From contig NZ_JACGXN010000001.1 of assembly GCF_014138285.1 (NCBI RefSeq), forward strand, positions 919,314 through 983,313: a DNA stretch of 64,000 nucleotides. The letters run 5' to 3'. The DNA is from Phyllobacterium myrsinacearum (GTDB taxonomy: Bacteria; Pseudomonadota; Alphaproteobacteria; Rhizobiales; Rhizobiaceae). The translations under genes were made by a program, and so were the position numbers. This document shows, in pieces, positions 8,501 through 17,333 of this stretch. Numbering within the stretch: position 1 is the first letter of the stretch; every line of letters starts with the position of its first letter. A model generated the notes under the pieces. It had not been told where the DNA came from. It did not search any database and saw nothing but the letters and a program-made list of their open reading frames with translations.

Positions 8501-9412
8501 ATGGATCTGCGTCAGCTCCGCTACTTTATCACTGTTGCCGAGGAACTGCATTTCGGACGGGCGGCCGCGCGGCTCAACATGACACAGCCGCCGCTCAGCC
8601 AGACCATTTTGGCGCTTGAAGAAGAAATCGGCGTGGAACTGTTCACACGCACCAAGCGCAGTGTTCAACTGACCCCAGCAGGTACGCAATGGCTGGATCA
8701 TGTGCGTGCACTTCTGGAGGGGGCAGCGGCCCTTCCCGGCATTGCCCGGCAACTGTCACAGGGAACCATGGGCTCCTTGAAGCTCGCTTTTGTCAGCACA
8801 GCCGACTACAGTCTGCTGCCGACCCTGCTCGGCCGTTACAAGACAGATCATCCTGATGTGCAGATTGCGTTGCAGGAGGCAACGAGTGACTTGCAGATCG
8901 AAGCTCTTTTGGGCGGAGACATCCATGCCGGCTTGATAATCCCGCCATCACAGGCGAGCCTTCACACATCTCTTGCCTATGTGTCCTTGCTTGAAGAAGA
9001 ACTAGTTGCTGCAGTACCTGACGAATGGATAATGTCTGGAAGATTTGATCTCTCCGGCGGAGCACTCGACATCCACGATGTCCTGTTGGAGCCCCTGATT
9101 ATCTTTCCCCGGCGCAGCGCTCCTGCCTTTCACGATCTGATCACCGGCTACTACGTCGCCAATGGCGCGGTTCCGTTCATTCTGCAGGAAGCCATCCAGA
9201 TGCAGACAATCATCAGTCTGGTCTCTGCAGGAATGGGCATGGCACTGGTGCCGCAATCATTACAGAATCTCGGCCGTACCGGTGTTCGTTATCTGAAGTT
9301 GTCAGGCAAACCGCCACGAATCGAGACTGGACTGGTCTGGCGCCGTGACGACCCATCGCCAACACTCAGACATCTCATTGATATCGCTTCGACGTTCAAC
9401 GGATCGCCTTGA
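8501..9412 (+). CDS. LysR-family transcriptional regulator
   Basis: This 303-residue regulator begins MDLRQLRYFITVAEELHFGRAAARLNMTQPPLSQTI, the classic LysR winged-helix DNA-binding domain (residues 1-60). An effector-binding domain follows in two alpha/beta lobes from about 90. It is divergent from the IlvD-type gene with a 126-base gap containing a dyad. LysR proteins usually control the divergent gene, with the pathway substrate or product as co-inducer. The 3' end overlaps the convergent lytic transglycosylase gene by 17 bases. The ATG at 8501 opens the conserved N-terminus, and no better start exists upstream. Confidence 0.92.
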   Translation: MDLRQLRYFITVAEELHFGRAAARLNMTQPPLSQTILALEEEIGVELFTRTKRSVQLTPAGTQWLDHVRALLEGAAALPGIARQLSQGTMGSLKLAFVSTADYSLLPTLLGRYKTDHPDVQIALQEATSDLQIEALLGGDIHAGLIIPPSQASLHTSLAYVSLLEEELVAAVPDEWIMSGRFDLSGGALDIHDVLLEPLIIFPRRSAPAFHDLITGYYVANGAVPFILQEAIQMQTIISLVSAGMGMALVPQSLQNLGRTGVRYLKLSGKPPRIETGLVWRRDDPSPTLRHLIDIASTFNGSP

Positions 9413-10646
9413 CGAGATCCTTATCAGGGAAACACGTGGCAGGCAGGCCCTGCTTCGTTTGCCAATCACCAATGGAGCGCCGTGTCTTGAACCCAGGAAA
9501 GCCGTCAGCCCCACCGGCATCATAGCCCTTTTTCTCCAGCGCTTTCTGCAATCCGGCAATATCGGAACGATACAGCCCGCCGACGTCACCCCAACCAACC
9601 GAAAAACCTCTTGCGCCATTGGCAATGCGGTCACCGACATGTCCGACGAAAAGCGCATAGAGATCGCTCATATTATATTCTTTGATCACGTAGAAATTCC
9701 TGGTGACGACAAAAGCCGGACCATGCCGCCCGGCTGGCATCAGCAGGAAGCCTTCGCGACTGGTTTCGCTGGCCGGAAACGGCTTGCCATTGACGCGGGC
9801 AATACCAAGCTTGGCCCACGCTGCAAAAGGCTTGCCCTGATCAGGACCTTCGAGTGAACAACTGACAGCCTGCGGGACATTGACCTCGTAGCCCCAATCG
9901 CGGCCGCGCTGCCATCCATACTGTGCAAGATAGTGACCGATGGAACCAAGGGTATCGGGAACGGAATTCCAGATATCCCGTTTGCCATCACCGTCGAAGT
10001 CCACAGCGTGTTCCAAGTAGGAGGTCGGCATGAATTGTGGCTGGCCCAGCGCCCCTGCCCACGAGCTTTTCATGCTTCCAACGCCAATATAACCTTTCTC
10101 CACGATCTGGAGTGCCGCAACCAATTCCTTGCGGAACATATCCTTACGCGTTGCCATGAAGGCTTTCGTGCCAAGGACAGCAAAGGCGTTGTTGGGAATC
10201 TTGACACTGCCATAGCCACTTTCACGGCCCCAGATGGCGAGAACGATCGGCCCCGGAACGCCATATTTGCTTTCAACAGCTTTCAGAATTTTGGCGTATT
10301 GCCCGGCGCGGGCCGCACCGCCTGATGTCACCGCATTGACCGTCTTGTCGTTGAAATATTTGCCGGGCGAACCGAACTCCGATTGCCGCTGTTCCTTGGG
10401 CGTCTGGGGCTTTTCGCCGGGCATGACCAGATCGGGCAGATCGAAATTCAGCGTGACGCCGGAAAAGGCCTGATCGAAAACTGCTTTAGAAATGCCTTGG
10501 GATTTGGCTTCAGGCCAAAGATCGCTAGCGAGCCACGCCCGGAACTGTGCGTCAACTTCAGATTTTGAAGCGGCCAATCCGGTGCTTGCGTAGAGAAGTG
10601 TTGCGATCAACGCCCCCAGGGCAAATCTCATCGGACGTTTGATCAA
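9396..10646 (-). CDS. MltB-type lytic murein transglycosylase with peptidoglycan-binding domain
   Basis: The 416-residue exported enzyme cleaves the MurNAc-GlcNAc bond in peptidoglycan with formation of an anhydro product. A signal peptide (KRPMRFALGALIATLLYAST, cleavage near GLAA) is followed by the SLT_2/MltB catalytic domain, with the catalytic glutamate in LAIWGRESGYGS and the family segments SMKSSWAGALGQPQFMPTSYL and DGDGKRDIWNS. The C-terminal region (about 345-416) is a PG_binding_1 repeat (YRSDIAGLQKALEKKGYDAGG). There is no lipobox. The chosen start is a TTG at 10646, because GGGAGAAG lies seven to eight bases upstream; the ATG at 10631 has no site. It follows recR by only 11 bases, so co-transcription is likely. 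Confidence 0.92.
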   Translation of the reverse strand: MIKRPMRFALGALIATLLYASTGLAASKSEVDAQFRAWLASDLWPEAKSQGISKAVFDQAFSGVTLNFDLPDLVMPGEKPQTPKEQRQSEFGSPGKYFNDKTVNAVTSGGAARAGQYAKILKAVESKYGVPGPIVLAIWGRESGYGSVKIPNNAFAVLGTKAFMATRKDMFRKELVAALQIVEKGYIGVGSMKSSWAGALGQPQFMPTSYLEHAVDFDGDGKRDIWNSVPDTLGSIGHYLAQYGWQRGRDWGYEVNVPQAVSCSLEGPDQGKPFAAWAKLGIARVNGKPFPASETSREGFLLMPAGRHGPAFVVTRNFYVIKEYNMSDLYALFVGHVGDRIANGARGFSVGWGDVGGLYRSDIAGLQKALEKKGYDAGGADGFPGFKTRRSIGDWQTKQGLPATCFPDKDLVKAIR

Positions 10647-10657
10647 AGGTCTTCTCC

Positions 10658-11263
10658 CTATATGGACGTCCGCGCACGCAGCGCTGCTGTCAGCGTACCC
10701 TCATCCAGATAATCAAGCTCACCACCAACGGGAACGCCGTGTGCCAGCCGCGTGATACGCACATCAAAATCAACAAGCTGGTCGGTGATGTAATGCGCCG
10801 TCGTCTGCCCTTCGACCGTCGCATTAACGGCGAGGATAACCTCCTTGATTTCACCTTCCGCCACACGGCTCACGAGGCTCACGATGTTGAGATCATCAGG
10901 GCCGACGCCATCCAGCGGCGACAGCCGGCCGCCGAGCACGTGATAACGGACATTCATTGAACCGGCCCGTTCCAGCGCCCAAAGATCGGAAACATCTTCG
11001 ACCACAATCAGTGTAGCGCGTTCGCGGCGCGGATCAGTACAGATCATACAAGGGTCGGATGTATCGACATTGCCGCATGTGGAGCAGATTCGCACCTTCT
11101 CCGCAGCGTCCTGCATGGCAGAACCGAGCGGGATCAGCAGCGCTTCCTTCTTCTTGATAAGATGCAGCGCAGCACGGCGGGCAGAACGCGGCCCAAGCCC
11201 CGGCACTTTGGCCAAGAGCTGGATCAGGCGTTCAATTTCAGGGCCAGCGATTCGTTTCGACAT
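10658..11263 (-). CDS. recR: recombination mediator protein RecR
   Basis: This 201-residue protein works with RecF and RecO to load RecA at gaps in single-stranded DNA. A helix-hairpin-helix motif ([17 protein letters not shown]) is followed by a C4 zinc finger (Cys60, Cys63, Cys72, Cys75), a Toprim domain ([17 protein letters not shown]) and a Walker-B-like C-terminal region with [19 protein letters not shown]. Length is exactly that of the family. It lies downstream of dnaX and ybaB, the widely conserved order, but a 440-base gap separates it from ybaB. The lytic transglycosylase gene follows immediately. Confidence 0.97.
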   Translation of the reverse strand: MSKRIAGPEIERLIQLLAKVPGLGPRSARRAALHLIKKKEALLIPLGSAMQDAAEKVRICSTCGNVDTSDPCMICTDPRRERATLIVVEDVSDLWALERAGSMNVRYHVLGGRLSPLDGVGPDDLNIVSLVSRVAEGEIKEVILAVNATVEGQTTAHYITDQLVDFDVRITRLAHGVPVGGELDYLDEGTLTAALRARTSI

Positions 11264-11560
11264 ATCGCCGGTTTAAAGCAAATTTCGCCCATAGGGAATC
11301 AGAGACGCACCCGGAATTCAACTCACGCGGAAAAGAGGGCGATATTTTACAACCCTGCATTCGTTGTTGCCAACGGCAAACGAAGCAATCATCACCCCCA
11401 AGCGCCTAACAGCGCAACAGTTCAAATGCGAAGCAGCGGCATCGTCCCAGCCGGTGCATCGGGAGAATGGGCTACCCGACTGCGGCATCAGCCTTGCCTT
11501 TGAACTTGGAGGTGACTCTATGCGGATCTTTCCGTTTAGCATCACCCTCATAATGAAGAA

Positions 11561-11594
11561 GACCCGGACGAGCTGGTTATGGACCGTCCGGGTC
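11561..11594. terminator. 10-bp perfect inverted repeat, possible terminator
   Basis: GACCCGGACG and CGTCCGGGTC form a perfect ten-base-pair stem with a 14-base loop. On the plus strand it is followed by GATTTT, which is a weak T tract; on the minus strand by TTCTTC. It lies about 110 bases downstream of the ybaB stop and may end the dnaX-ybaB transcript or, on the plus strand, the short ORF that overlaps it. Confidence 0.45.
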
Positions 11595-11613
11595 GATTTT
11601 CACAAATGAGGAA

Positions 11614-11638
11614 GGGTGGCGAGCGAAGCTCGCCGCCC
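11614..11638. repeat. GC-rich palindrome downstream of ybaB
   Basis: GGGTGGCGAGC-GAA-GCTCGCCGCCC forms a nearly perfect hairpin with a three-base loop. It has the look of a short extragenic palindrome and may stabilise or terminate the ybaB messenger. No T run follows. Confidence 0.4.
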
Positions 11639-11703
11639 ACTCCAAGGACAATATAAACCACGCTTGCGTCTTTTCCAAGAAGCTTGCAGTTGTACGCCCA
11701 TTC

Positions 11704-12027
11704 TCAAAAAGGCAGTTTGAAGCCCGGAGGGATCGGCAAACCCGCTGTCAGTGCCTGAGTCTTTTCCGCCATGATCGCCTCGACTTTGCCTTTCGCCTCA
11801 TTGTGGGCGGCAATGATCAGGTCTTCAAGAATTTCGACATCATCTTCCTTGAACAGGGATGGATCAATCTTGAGCGAGGTCAGCGCACCTTTGCCGGACA
11901 ATTTCACTGTGACGAGACCGCCACCGGCATGGCCTTCGGCTTCCAAAGCCGCGATTTCTTCCTGCATGGCCGCCATCTTGCCCTGCATTTCCTTGGCCTG
12001 CTTCATCATGCCCATAATGTCACGCAT
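11704..12027 (-). CDS. ybaB: YbaB/EbfC-family nucleoid-associated protein
   Basis: This 107-residue protein belongs to the small DNA-binding family encoded next to dnaX and recR in most bacteria. It opens with a Met/Lys/Gln-rich helix ([22 protein letters not shown]), followed by beta strands in [19 protein letters not shown], and ends with a helix and a PGFKLPF tail. It probably binds DNA as a dimer and coats the nucleoid. An AAGGAG ribosome-binding site lies eight bases before the ATG. The gene follows dnaX by 18 bases, so the two are almost certainly co-transcribed. Confidence 0.95.
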   Translation of the reverse strand: MRDIMGMMKQAKEMQGKMAAMQEEIAALEAEGHAGGGLVTVKLSGKGALTSLKIDPSLFKEDDVEILEDLIIAAHNEAKGKVEAIMAEKTQALTAGLPIPPGFKLPF

Positions 12028-12045
12028 GGGAAAAACTCCTTTTGG

Positions 12046-13908
12046 TCAATCGTCTTCTTCGACGGGGGCCAGCGTATCGTCGCCGGATCCAATACCGTCC
12101 ATTGCATCCGGATCGTCATTTGCCTGCCCAGCGGGCGTTGCAATCCGTACATTGATAATTTTCGCACCGGGGAATCGCGATAAAATCGCCGCCACATCCG
12201 GATCAGCCCGCGCATCGCTGAGCATGGAATCTCGCCGGGCCGTTTCGGTTTCATTGATGGTCTGACCGCCCTGCTCCCGCGACAGAGATACCATCCAGCG
12301 CATACCGGTCCATTCGGAAAGTTTTTGCGACAGATCGGTCAAGAGGGTCTTTGGCGCGTCATCCGTAAGGTTGATCTCCAGCCGTCCCGGCTTGATGCTG
12401 ACGAGCCTCACACAGTTCTTGACCAGTATCTTGAACTGCATATTGCGCTGCCTGTCGGCCAGCGCCACGATATCAGCGATACTGGTGACCGGGACGGACG
12501 GCGTCTGCTCCTCGACAACCGGCTGGACCGGCACTACGGGTGCGGGTTGCTCCGATTGCTCGACCAACCGCATAGTGGCGCCGCCGCCTGAAGTTACGGA
12601 ACTGCGTGCAGGTGCAACCGCATCCGCCGGAGCCGCACGGCTCATAGCCTGCCCGCCACCGTTGCCGGGACGCGGGCCGTCGCTTCGCGGCGATTGTGCT
12701 GCTGAAGACGCACCATTTTCCAGCGATTTCAGGGCTTCATCCAGCGTCGGCAAATCAGCAGCATGCGCCAGCCGGATCAACAGCATTTCCGCGGCTTGTA
12801 CCGGTCGGTTGGATACATCCACTTCGGCAATGCCTTTCAGCAGCATCTGCCATGTCCGGGAGAGCACCCGGATAGAAAGCTTTTCTGCATAATCCTTGCC
12901 CCGGATGCGCTCGTCCTCGGACAGGGAAATGTCGTCAGCCACATCGGGAGTGAAGCGAATGCGCGTCACCAGATGGTTGAAGTCGGCAAGATCAGAAAGA
13001 ACCACACTGGGGTCCGCGCCGACATCATACTGGGCGCGAAACTCGCGCAGGGCGGAAGCCACATCACCGCGCATCAGCATCTCGAAAAGATCAATGATCC
13101 GGGCGCGATCCGCCAGCCCCAACATGGAACGTACTGTCTCGGCATCAACATTGCCGGCACCGTGGGCAATCGCTTGATCGAAGATCGACAGGGAATCGCG
13201 TGCTGAGCCTTCGCCAGCACGGGCAATCATCGCCAGGGATGCCGCATCAACCGTGATGCCCTCCTTATCTGCAATCTTCTTCAGCAATGCCGTCAGCATG
13301 TTCGCATCGATGCGGCGCAGGTCAAAACGCTGGCAACGCGAAAGAACCGTTATCGGAACTTTACGGATTTCCGTGGTGGCGAAGATGAACTTGACGTGGG
13401 GCGGCGGCTCTTCCAGCGTTTTCAACAGGCCGTTGAAGGCCTGATTGGACAGCATGTGCACTTCATCGATGATATAGACTTTATAACGGGCGGAAACCGG
13501 ACGATAGCGAACCTGCTCGATGATTTCACGGATATCATCGATACCCGTATGCGAGGCAGCGTCCATCTCGATCACATCGACGTGGCGCCCCTCCATAATC
13601 GCCTGACAATGTTCACCCGGAACAGAGAGGTCGATTGTCGGCTTGTCGATTTCAGCTGTTTTATAATTGAGTGCGCGGGCCAGAATGCGGGCAGTGGTGG
13701 TCTTGCCGACGCCGCGCACACCGGTCAGCATCCATGCCTGTGCGATCCGGCCAGTCTCGAACGCATTGGTCAGCGTCCGAACCATCGGCTCCTGACCGAT
13801 GAGATCATCGAAATTCTGCGGGCGATATTTGCGGGCGAGCACACGATAGGCGCTGTCTGCCGTTTTGGTGTCCATCCCGGTTGATTCCGCTCCTGCATTG
13901 CTCTTCAT
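12046..13908 (-). CDS. dnaX: DNA polymerase III subunit gamma/tau
   Basis: This clamp-loader ATPase organises the replicase. The AAA+ domain has YRVLARKYRPQNFDDLIGQE, Walker A GVRGVGKTTTAR, Walker B VYIIDEVHMLS and the sensor segment LEEPPPHVKFIFATTE. The C-terminal third is low-complexity (Pro/Ala/Gly/Val-rich) and then a tau-type DnaB/alpha-binding region. The four zinc-binding cysteines usual in DnaX near the ALNY segment are reduced to one (GEHCQAI), which I believe is common in Rhizobiales. Start choice is uncertain: ATG at 13908 is used, an in-frame ATG at 13875 (MDTKTADSAYRV) is closer to the conserved core, and the frame opens at 13938. No slippery frameshift signal was identified. 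It is followed by ybaB. Confidence 0.95.
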   Translation of the reverse strand: MKSNAGAESTGMDTKTADSAYRVLARKYRPQNFDDLIGQEPMVRTLTNAFETGRIAQAWMLTGVRGVGKTTTARILARALNYKTAEIDKPTIDLSVPGEHCQAIMEGRHVDVIEMDAASHTGIDDIREIIEQVRYRPVSARYKVYIIDEVHMLSNQAFNGLLKTLEEPPPHVKFIFATTEIRKVPITVLSRCQRFDLRRIDANMLTALLKKIADKEGITVDAASLAMIARAGEGSARDSLSIFDQAIAHGAGNVDAETVRSMLGLADRARIIDLFEMLMRGDVASALREFRAQYDVGADPSVVLSDLADFNHLVTRIRFTPDVADDISLSEDERIRGKDYAEKLSIRVLSRTWQMLLKGIAEVDVSNRPVQAAEMLLIRLAHAADLPTLDEALKSLENGASSAAQSPRSDGPRPGNGGGQAMSRAAPADAVAPARSSVTSGGGATMRLVEQSEQPAPVVPVQPVVEEQTPSVPVTSIADIVALADRQRNMQFKILVKNCVRLVSIKPGRLEINLTDDAPKTLLTDLSQKLSEWTGMRWMVSLSREQGGQTINETETARRDSMLSDARADPDVAAILSRFPGAKIINVRIATPAGQANDDPDAMDGIGSGDDTLAPVEEDD

Positions 13909-13979
13909 TGCACTGGACAAGTTTGTACCGCTGCACACCGCAGCGTCAATGCCGGATAACGGCTTTGAAGAGGATAAAG

Positions 13980-14080
13980 GTGGGAGGCTGGCACGGCGAC
14001 CCGTGCCTGGCTCGTTGGGGCTGCTTCCTTCCGGACCTGACCCGGTTGGCGAGTGGCTCGTCCACCACCAACCTCCCGAG
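13980..14080 (-). ncRNA. ffs: signal recognition particle RNA (4.5S type)
   Basis: Read on the minus strand, the segment contains the invariant SRP core GGTCAGGTCCGGAAGGAAGC followed by AGCC, located at about 14024-14046. The outer ends pair: GGGAGGTTGG at the 5' end with CCAGCCTCCC at the 3' end. This gives a single long hairpin of about 100 nucleotides, as in bacterial 4.5S RNA. It lies directly upstream of dnaX, its usual place in alphaproteobacteria. The RNA binds Ffh and targets ribosomes making membrane proteins. The exact 5' and 3' ends are estimated from the closing stem. Confidence 0.95.
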
Positions 14081-14083
14081 GCT

Positions 14084-14112
14084 CATATCGGCAATCTTTG
14101 CGCAAAAAGCAA
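14084..14112 (-). promoter_or_regulatory. candidate promoter of the SRP RNA gene
   Basis: On the minus strand TTGCTT is separated by 17 bases from GATATG, and the RNA 5' end falls four to seven bases further on. Spacing and position fit a housekeeping sigma promoter, although the -10 hexamer is a poor match. Confidence 0.35.
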
Positions 14113-14148
14113 GCGGGCCAAGAAAAAAACTGCTATTTGTTGCAAATC

Positions 14149-14550
14149 ATGACGTTCATACTCGATAGCAAACTTGCAGCTGATACAATTCCCATTGCAA
14201 GGCTGGGCCTTTGCGATCTGCGCCTGATGAACGACCGGCGTTGGCCTTGGCTCATTCTGGTACCGCAACGGGCTGATGTCAGCGAGATTCACGACCTTAC
14301 CCCCCTCGACCAGACAATGCTTGTCTTCGAGTCCGGCATTGCCGCACAGGCGCTCAAGGCTGTCGCCAATTGCGAAAAGATCAATACCGGTGCTCTGGGC
14401 AATATCGTCCGGCAGTTGCACCTGCATGTGATCGCCCGCAACACCGGTGACCCGGCTTGGCCCGGCCCGGTCTGGGGACATGGCATCCGCGAGCCCTATG
14501 GCGAAAAAGACGCAAGGGACTTTGCGAACGCCATTCTGAAGGCTATCTAA
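14149..14550 (+). CDS. HIT-domain protein
   Basis: This 133-residue protein of the histidine-triad superfamily (nucleotide hydrolases and transferases) has the signature VRQLHLHVIARNTGDPAWPGPVWG. In it the usual first histidine of the HxHxH motif is glutamine and the remaining two are present. That variant is typical of the alphaproteobacterial subfamily, although activity cannot be inferred. The N-terminal half, with WPWLILVPQRADVSEIHDL, matches the family. The start at 14149 gives the expected length; the frame extends upstream into the SRP RNA region, which is not coding. It is transcribed divergently from ffs and is followed by nudC on the same strand. Confidence 0.88.
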   Translation: MTFILDSKLAADTIPIARLGLCDLRLMNDRRWPWLILVPQRADVSEIHDLTPLDQTMLVFESGIAAQALKAVANCEKINTGALGNIVRQLHLHVIARNTGDPAWPGPVWGHGIREPYGEKDARDFANAILKAI

Positions 14551-14602
14551 TCCTCAACACCGTGTGAGTCCCTTTCCGGACCAGCCTTCTGGAGCTCCAT
14601 CC

Positions 14603-15547
14603 ATGTCATTTCGCCTTTATGATGTTCCGGAAGCGGAAGCGAGCCACTTCGTCGGCTTTGCCGGCAACAGAATCAACCGTCACGCAGAGAAGCGCAGCGA
14701 TGATGTGGTGACCGTTGCACTTGCAGATGCAAACACCCGCATGCTGCTTATCACGCAGGGCCACGTGTTGGTGGCGCAAGGTGATGACATCGGTAATGCT
14801 CTTTTCAGCATTGAGGATGCCGCCGCTTTTTTACCGAATCCGAACAGGACGATTTATCTCGGCATGCAGGACGAGACACCCGTTCTGGCGACATTCAGCG
14901 ATACCGATCTGGCAGCGCTTCCGGAAACAATCAAGGCCATAGAATATCGCCCGGTTTATACGCAGGGGCTGATCCCCGAAGATCAGCTGGGTGCCATGGC
15001 GCAAGCTGTTTCCCTGCTGACGTGGCATGAAAACCACCGTTTTTGCGGGCGCTGCGGCACCGAAACTGTCATGCGCGATGGGGGATACCGGCGCACGTGC
15101 CCGAATTGTGACGCCCAGCATTTCCCGCGCACAGATCCTGTCGCCATCATGATGGTGGTGCGCGGCGACAAGTGCCTGTTGGCACGGGGCGCCCATTTCG
15201 GCCCGGGCATGTATTCCTGCCTCGCCGGCTTTATTGAACCGGGAGAAACAATCGAGAATGCCGTGCGGCGCGAGACGCTGGAAGAAACCAACCTGCCCAT
15301 CGGCCGGGTCGTCTATCACGCATCGCAACCCTGGCCTTTTCCCTATTCACTGATGATCGGCTGTCATGCGGAAGCATTGTGCGACGATTACACGCTTGAT
15401 GAGGCGGAACTGGAAGCCGGCCGCTGGTTCACGCGTGATGAAGTCGCCTTGATGCTCGACCGCACCCATCCGGAGGGGTTGATGACCCCGCCGCCGGGAG
15501 CCATCGCCGCTCACCTGATTCGCAGTTGGGTTGAGAGCGGGGCTTAG
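14603..15547 (+). CDS. nudC: NAD(+) diphosphatase / NADH pyrophosphatase
   Basis: This 314-residue Nudix hydrolase cleaves NADH to NMNH and AMP and can remove NAD caps from RNA. An N-terminal NUDIX-like domain is followed by a zinc ribbon (Cys148, Cys151, Cys166, Cys169 in FCGRCG and RTCPNCD) and the Nudix box from Gly209 to Gly234 with REXLEE chemistry (RRETLEE). The QPWPFPYSLM motif that marks NudC is present in the following strand. The ATG at 14603 has a GGAG site nine bases upstream. It lies 52 bases after the HIT gene, and its stop is two bases from the convergent pheA stop. Confidence 0.95.
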   Translation: MSFRLYDVPEAEASHFVGFAGNRINRHAEKRSDDVVTVALADANTRMLLITQGHVLVAQGDDIGNALFSIEDAAAFLPNPNRTIYLGMQDETPVLATFSDTDLAALPETIKAIEYRPVYTQGLIPEDQLGAMAQAVSLLTWHENHRFCGRCGTETVMRDGGYRRTCPNCDAQHFPRTDPVAIMMVVRGDKCLLARGAHFGPGMYSCLAGFIEPGETIENAVRRETLEETNLPIGRVVYHASQPWPFPYSLMIGCHAEALCDDYTLDEAELEAGRWFTRDEVALMLDRTHPEGLMTPPPGAIAAHLIRSWVESGA

Positions 15548-15549
15548 GC

Positions 15550-16413
15550 CTACTCTTCCTCGCCCTGGCTACTTCGGAACGTGGTATCCGCCGGATAAAC
15601 ACCGAGAATTCGCACTTCCTTGGAGAAGAATTCCAGTTCCTCGAGTGCATGCGCCACGTTCTTGTCGTCCGGGTGACCTTCAATGTCCGCATAGAACTGC
15701 GTCGCGGTGAACTTGCCGTCGATCTGATAACTTTCCAGCTTGGTCATGTTGACGCTATTGGTGGCAAAGCCACCCATCGCCTTATAAAGCGCAGCCGGAA
15801 CGTTGCGCACCCGAAAGACAAACGTCGTCATCATGAGTTCGTCGGATTTGCGCGGTGCCCATTTTTTCGTCTTTGTCAGGACGACGAAGCGTGTGACATT
15901 GTTCTCCGTGTCCTCAACATCCTCTTCCAGAATATCAAGTCCATAGAGACTGGAGGCCAGACGCGGCGAAAGCGCCGCCATCGTCTTGTCCTTCACTTCA
16001 GACACAAGGCGTGCTGCGCCAGCGGTATCCCCGGCAATAACAGGCTTCCAGCCGTTCTTTCGGATATATTTACGGCATTGCCCCAGCGCATGAATATGGC
16101 TGTGAACCGTAGTGATCTCACTGCGCTTGGTGCCTGGCAGGACCATCAGTTGGAAATGGATCGGCAGAAAGTATTCACCGACAATATGCAGTCGCGATTC
16201 CGGCAGCAGATGGTGGATGTCAGCCACACGTCCGGCAATCGTGTTCTCGATGGGGATCATGGCAAGATCGGCAGCACCGCTTTCGACCGCATTGAACGCA
16301 TCTTCAAAGGTCGGGCAAGGCAGCGGCTCCATGTGCGGAAACATGTTCCGGCATGCCGTGTCGGAATTGGCGCCAGGTTCTCCCTGAAAGGAGATGCGGT
16401 TGGTCTTGGCCAT
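15550..16413 (-). CDS. pheA: prephenate dehydratase
   Basis: This 287-residue monofunctional enzyme converts prephenate to phenylpyruvate in phenylalanine synthesis. The catalytic domain shows ISFQGEPGANSD, FEDAFNAVESGAADLAMIPIENT and the ENNVTRFVVL segment holding the Thr-Arg-Phe motif. A C-terminal ACT domain (about 195-280) contains VPAALYKAMGGFATNSVNMTKLESY, the phenylalanine-binding regulatory module for feedback inhibition. There is no chorismate-mutase domain. The ATG at 16413 lies two bases after the kdsB stop, with the ribosome-binding site inside kdsB (AAGGG), so the genes are coupled. The longer frame uses a TTG at 16419 inside kdsB and is less likely. Confidence 0.96.
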   Translation of the reverse strand: MAKTNRISFQGEPGANSDTACRNMFPHMEPLPCPTFEDAFNAVESGAADLAMIPIENTIAGRVADIHHLLPESRLHIVGEYFLPIHFQLMVLPGTKRSEITTVHSHIHALGQCRKYIRKNGWKPVIAGDTAGAARLVSEVKDKTMAALSPRLASSLYGLDILEEDVEDTENNVTRFVVLTKTKKWAPRKSDELMMTTFVFRVRNVPAALYKAMGGFATNSVNMTKLESYQIDGKFTATQFYADIEGHPDDKNVAHALEELEFFSKEVRILGVYPADTTFRSSQGEEE

Positions 16414-16415
16414 AA

Positions 16416-17156
16416 TCAATTGCCCTTCATAGCAGTAAGAATGTCACGTGCCCGTTCGAGATCTTCCGGGGTGTCCACACCGAGAGGCACCGAATCCACA
16501 ATCTCAACATCGATACGCATGCCGGCCTCCAGCGCGCGCAACTGTTCCAGTTTTTCGCGCTGTTCCAGCGGCGACGGCCCCAAGCCGACGAATCGCTCCA
16601 GTGCAGCACGGCGATAGGCATAAAGACCAATGTGATGATAGAGCGGGCCATTACCGTAGGGAGCGGTCGCACGCGTAAAATAGAGTGCACGCATTTTCCC
16701 GGCACCAATGGTCGACCCAATGATCTTCACCACATTGGGGTTGGTCTTTTCGTCTTCTCGGGTGATCTCGACACACAGCGTGGCGATATCGGCAGGACCC
16801 TGCTGCAGCGGCAGAAGCGCGCGCCTCACCAATTCCGGGTCAATGGTCGGCAAGTCCCCCTGGACATTGACGATCGCATCGATCGTGCCTTTCGGGTCCA
16901 GCGCCAGCAAAGCTTCGTAAATACGGTCAGAACCTGATTCATGGTCGCTGCGCGTCATCACAGCTTCAAGTCCATGCGCTTCCACGGCGGCCTTTACCTC
17001 AGCACTATCAGTGGCAACCACCGCGCGGCCAAGCCCTGCGGCCAGTGCCCGTTCGGCGACATGAACAATCATCGGCTTGCCAGCAATATCCGCAAGCGGC
17101 TTCCCGGGAAGGCGCGTGGAGGCCATACGGGCAGGAATCAAGGTCAGTGTTTTCAT
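16416..17156 (-). CDS. kdsB: 3-deoxy-manno-octulosonate cytidylyltransferase
   Basis: KdsB activates Kdo with CTP to CMP-Kdo for the inner core of lipopolysaccharide in the cytosol. This 246-residue protein has the nucleotide-binding start [27 protein letters not shown], then [23 protein letters not shown], the metal-binding IVNVQGDLP and [12 protein letters not shown], followed by [13 protein letters not shown] and a C-terminal dimer segment. The ATG at 17156 gives the family N-terminus; a GTG two codons earlier is possible. It precedes pheA with a two-base gap and is divergent from the cytochrome c gene across 177 bases. Confidence 0.96.
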   Translation of the reverse strand: MKTLTLIPARMASTRLPGKPLADIAGKPMIVHVAERALAAGLGRAVVATDSAEVKAAVEAHGLEAVMTRSDHESGSDRIYEALLALDPKGTIDAIVNVQGDLPTIDPELVRRALLPLQQGPADIATLCVEITREDEKTNPNVVKIIGSTIGAGKMRALYFTRATAPYGNGPLYHHIGLYAYRRAALERFVGLGPSPLEQREKLEQLRALEAGMRIDVEIVDSVPLGVDTPEDLERARDILTAMKGN

Positions 17157-17333
17157 CGTCACAAACAGCCTACGGTGTCAAAAAGTCTCAGGCAGAACAG
17201 CCCTTATATGTGTTGCAAGTCTTGAGCAAAAGACCTAGTTTCCGCGCGATCACGAGGGGACTCTCGTCAAGTAATGCAGCGGTCTGCATTGACCAGATAA
17301 TGAGAACCTCCGCAAGAGGAGCAATGATCGACA

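Larger units (their letters stand above)
11264..11703. other. 440-base gap between ybaB and recR with two hairpins and a 29-codon ORF
   Basis: The dnaX-ybaB-recR run is usually tight, so this gap is notable. It contains two strong inverted repeats (annotated separately) and the promoter region expected for recR. A plus-strand ORF of 29 codons at 11520-11609 begins MRIFPFSITL and has a good GGAGGTG ribosome-binding site five bases before its ATG. Its last third overlaps one of the hairpins. No homology is recognised for it and no other gene is supported here. Confidence 0.4.

Noticed and set aside
12046-13908. A programmed frameshift in dnaX giving a short gamma form.
   Set aside because: No A-rich slippery sequence with a following stem was seen in the expected region.
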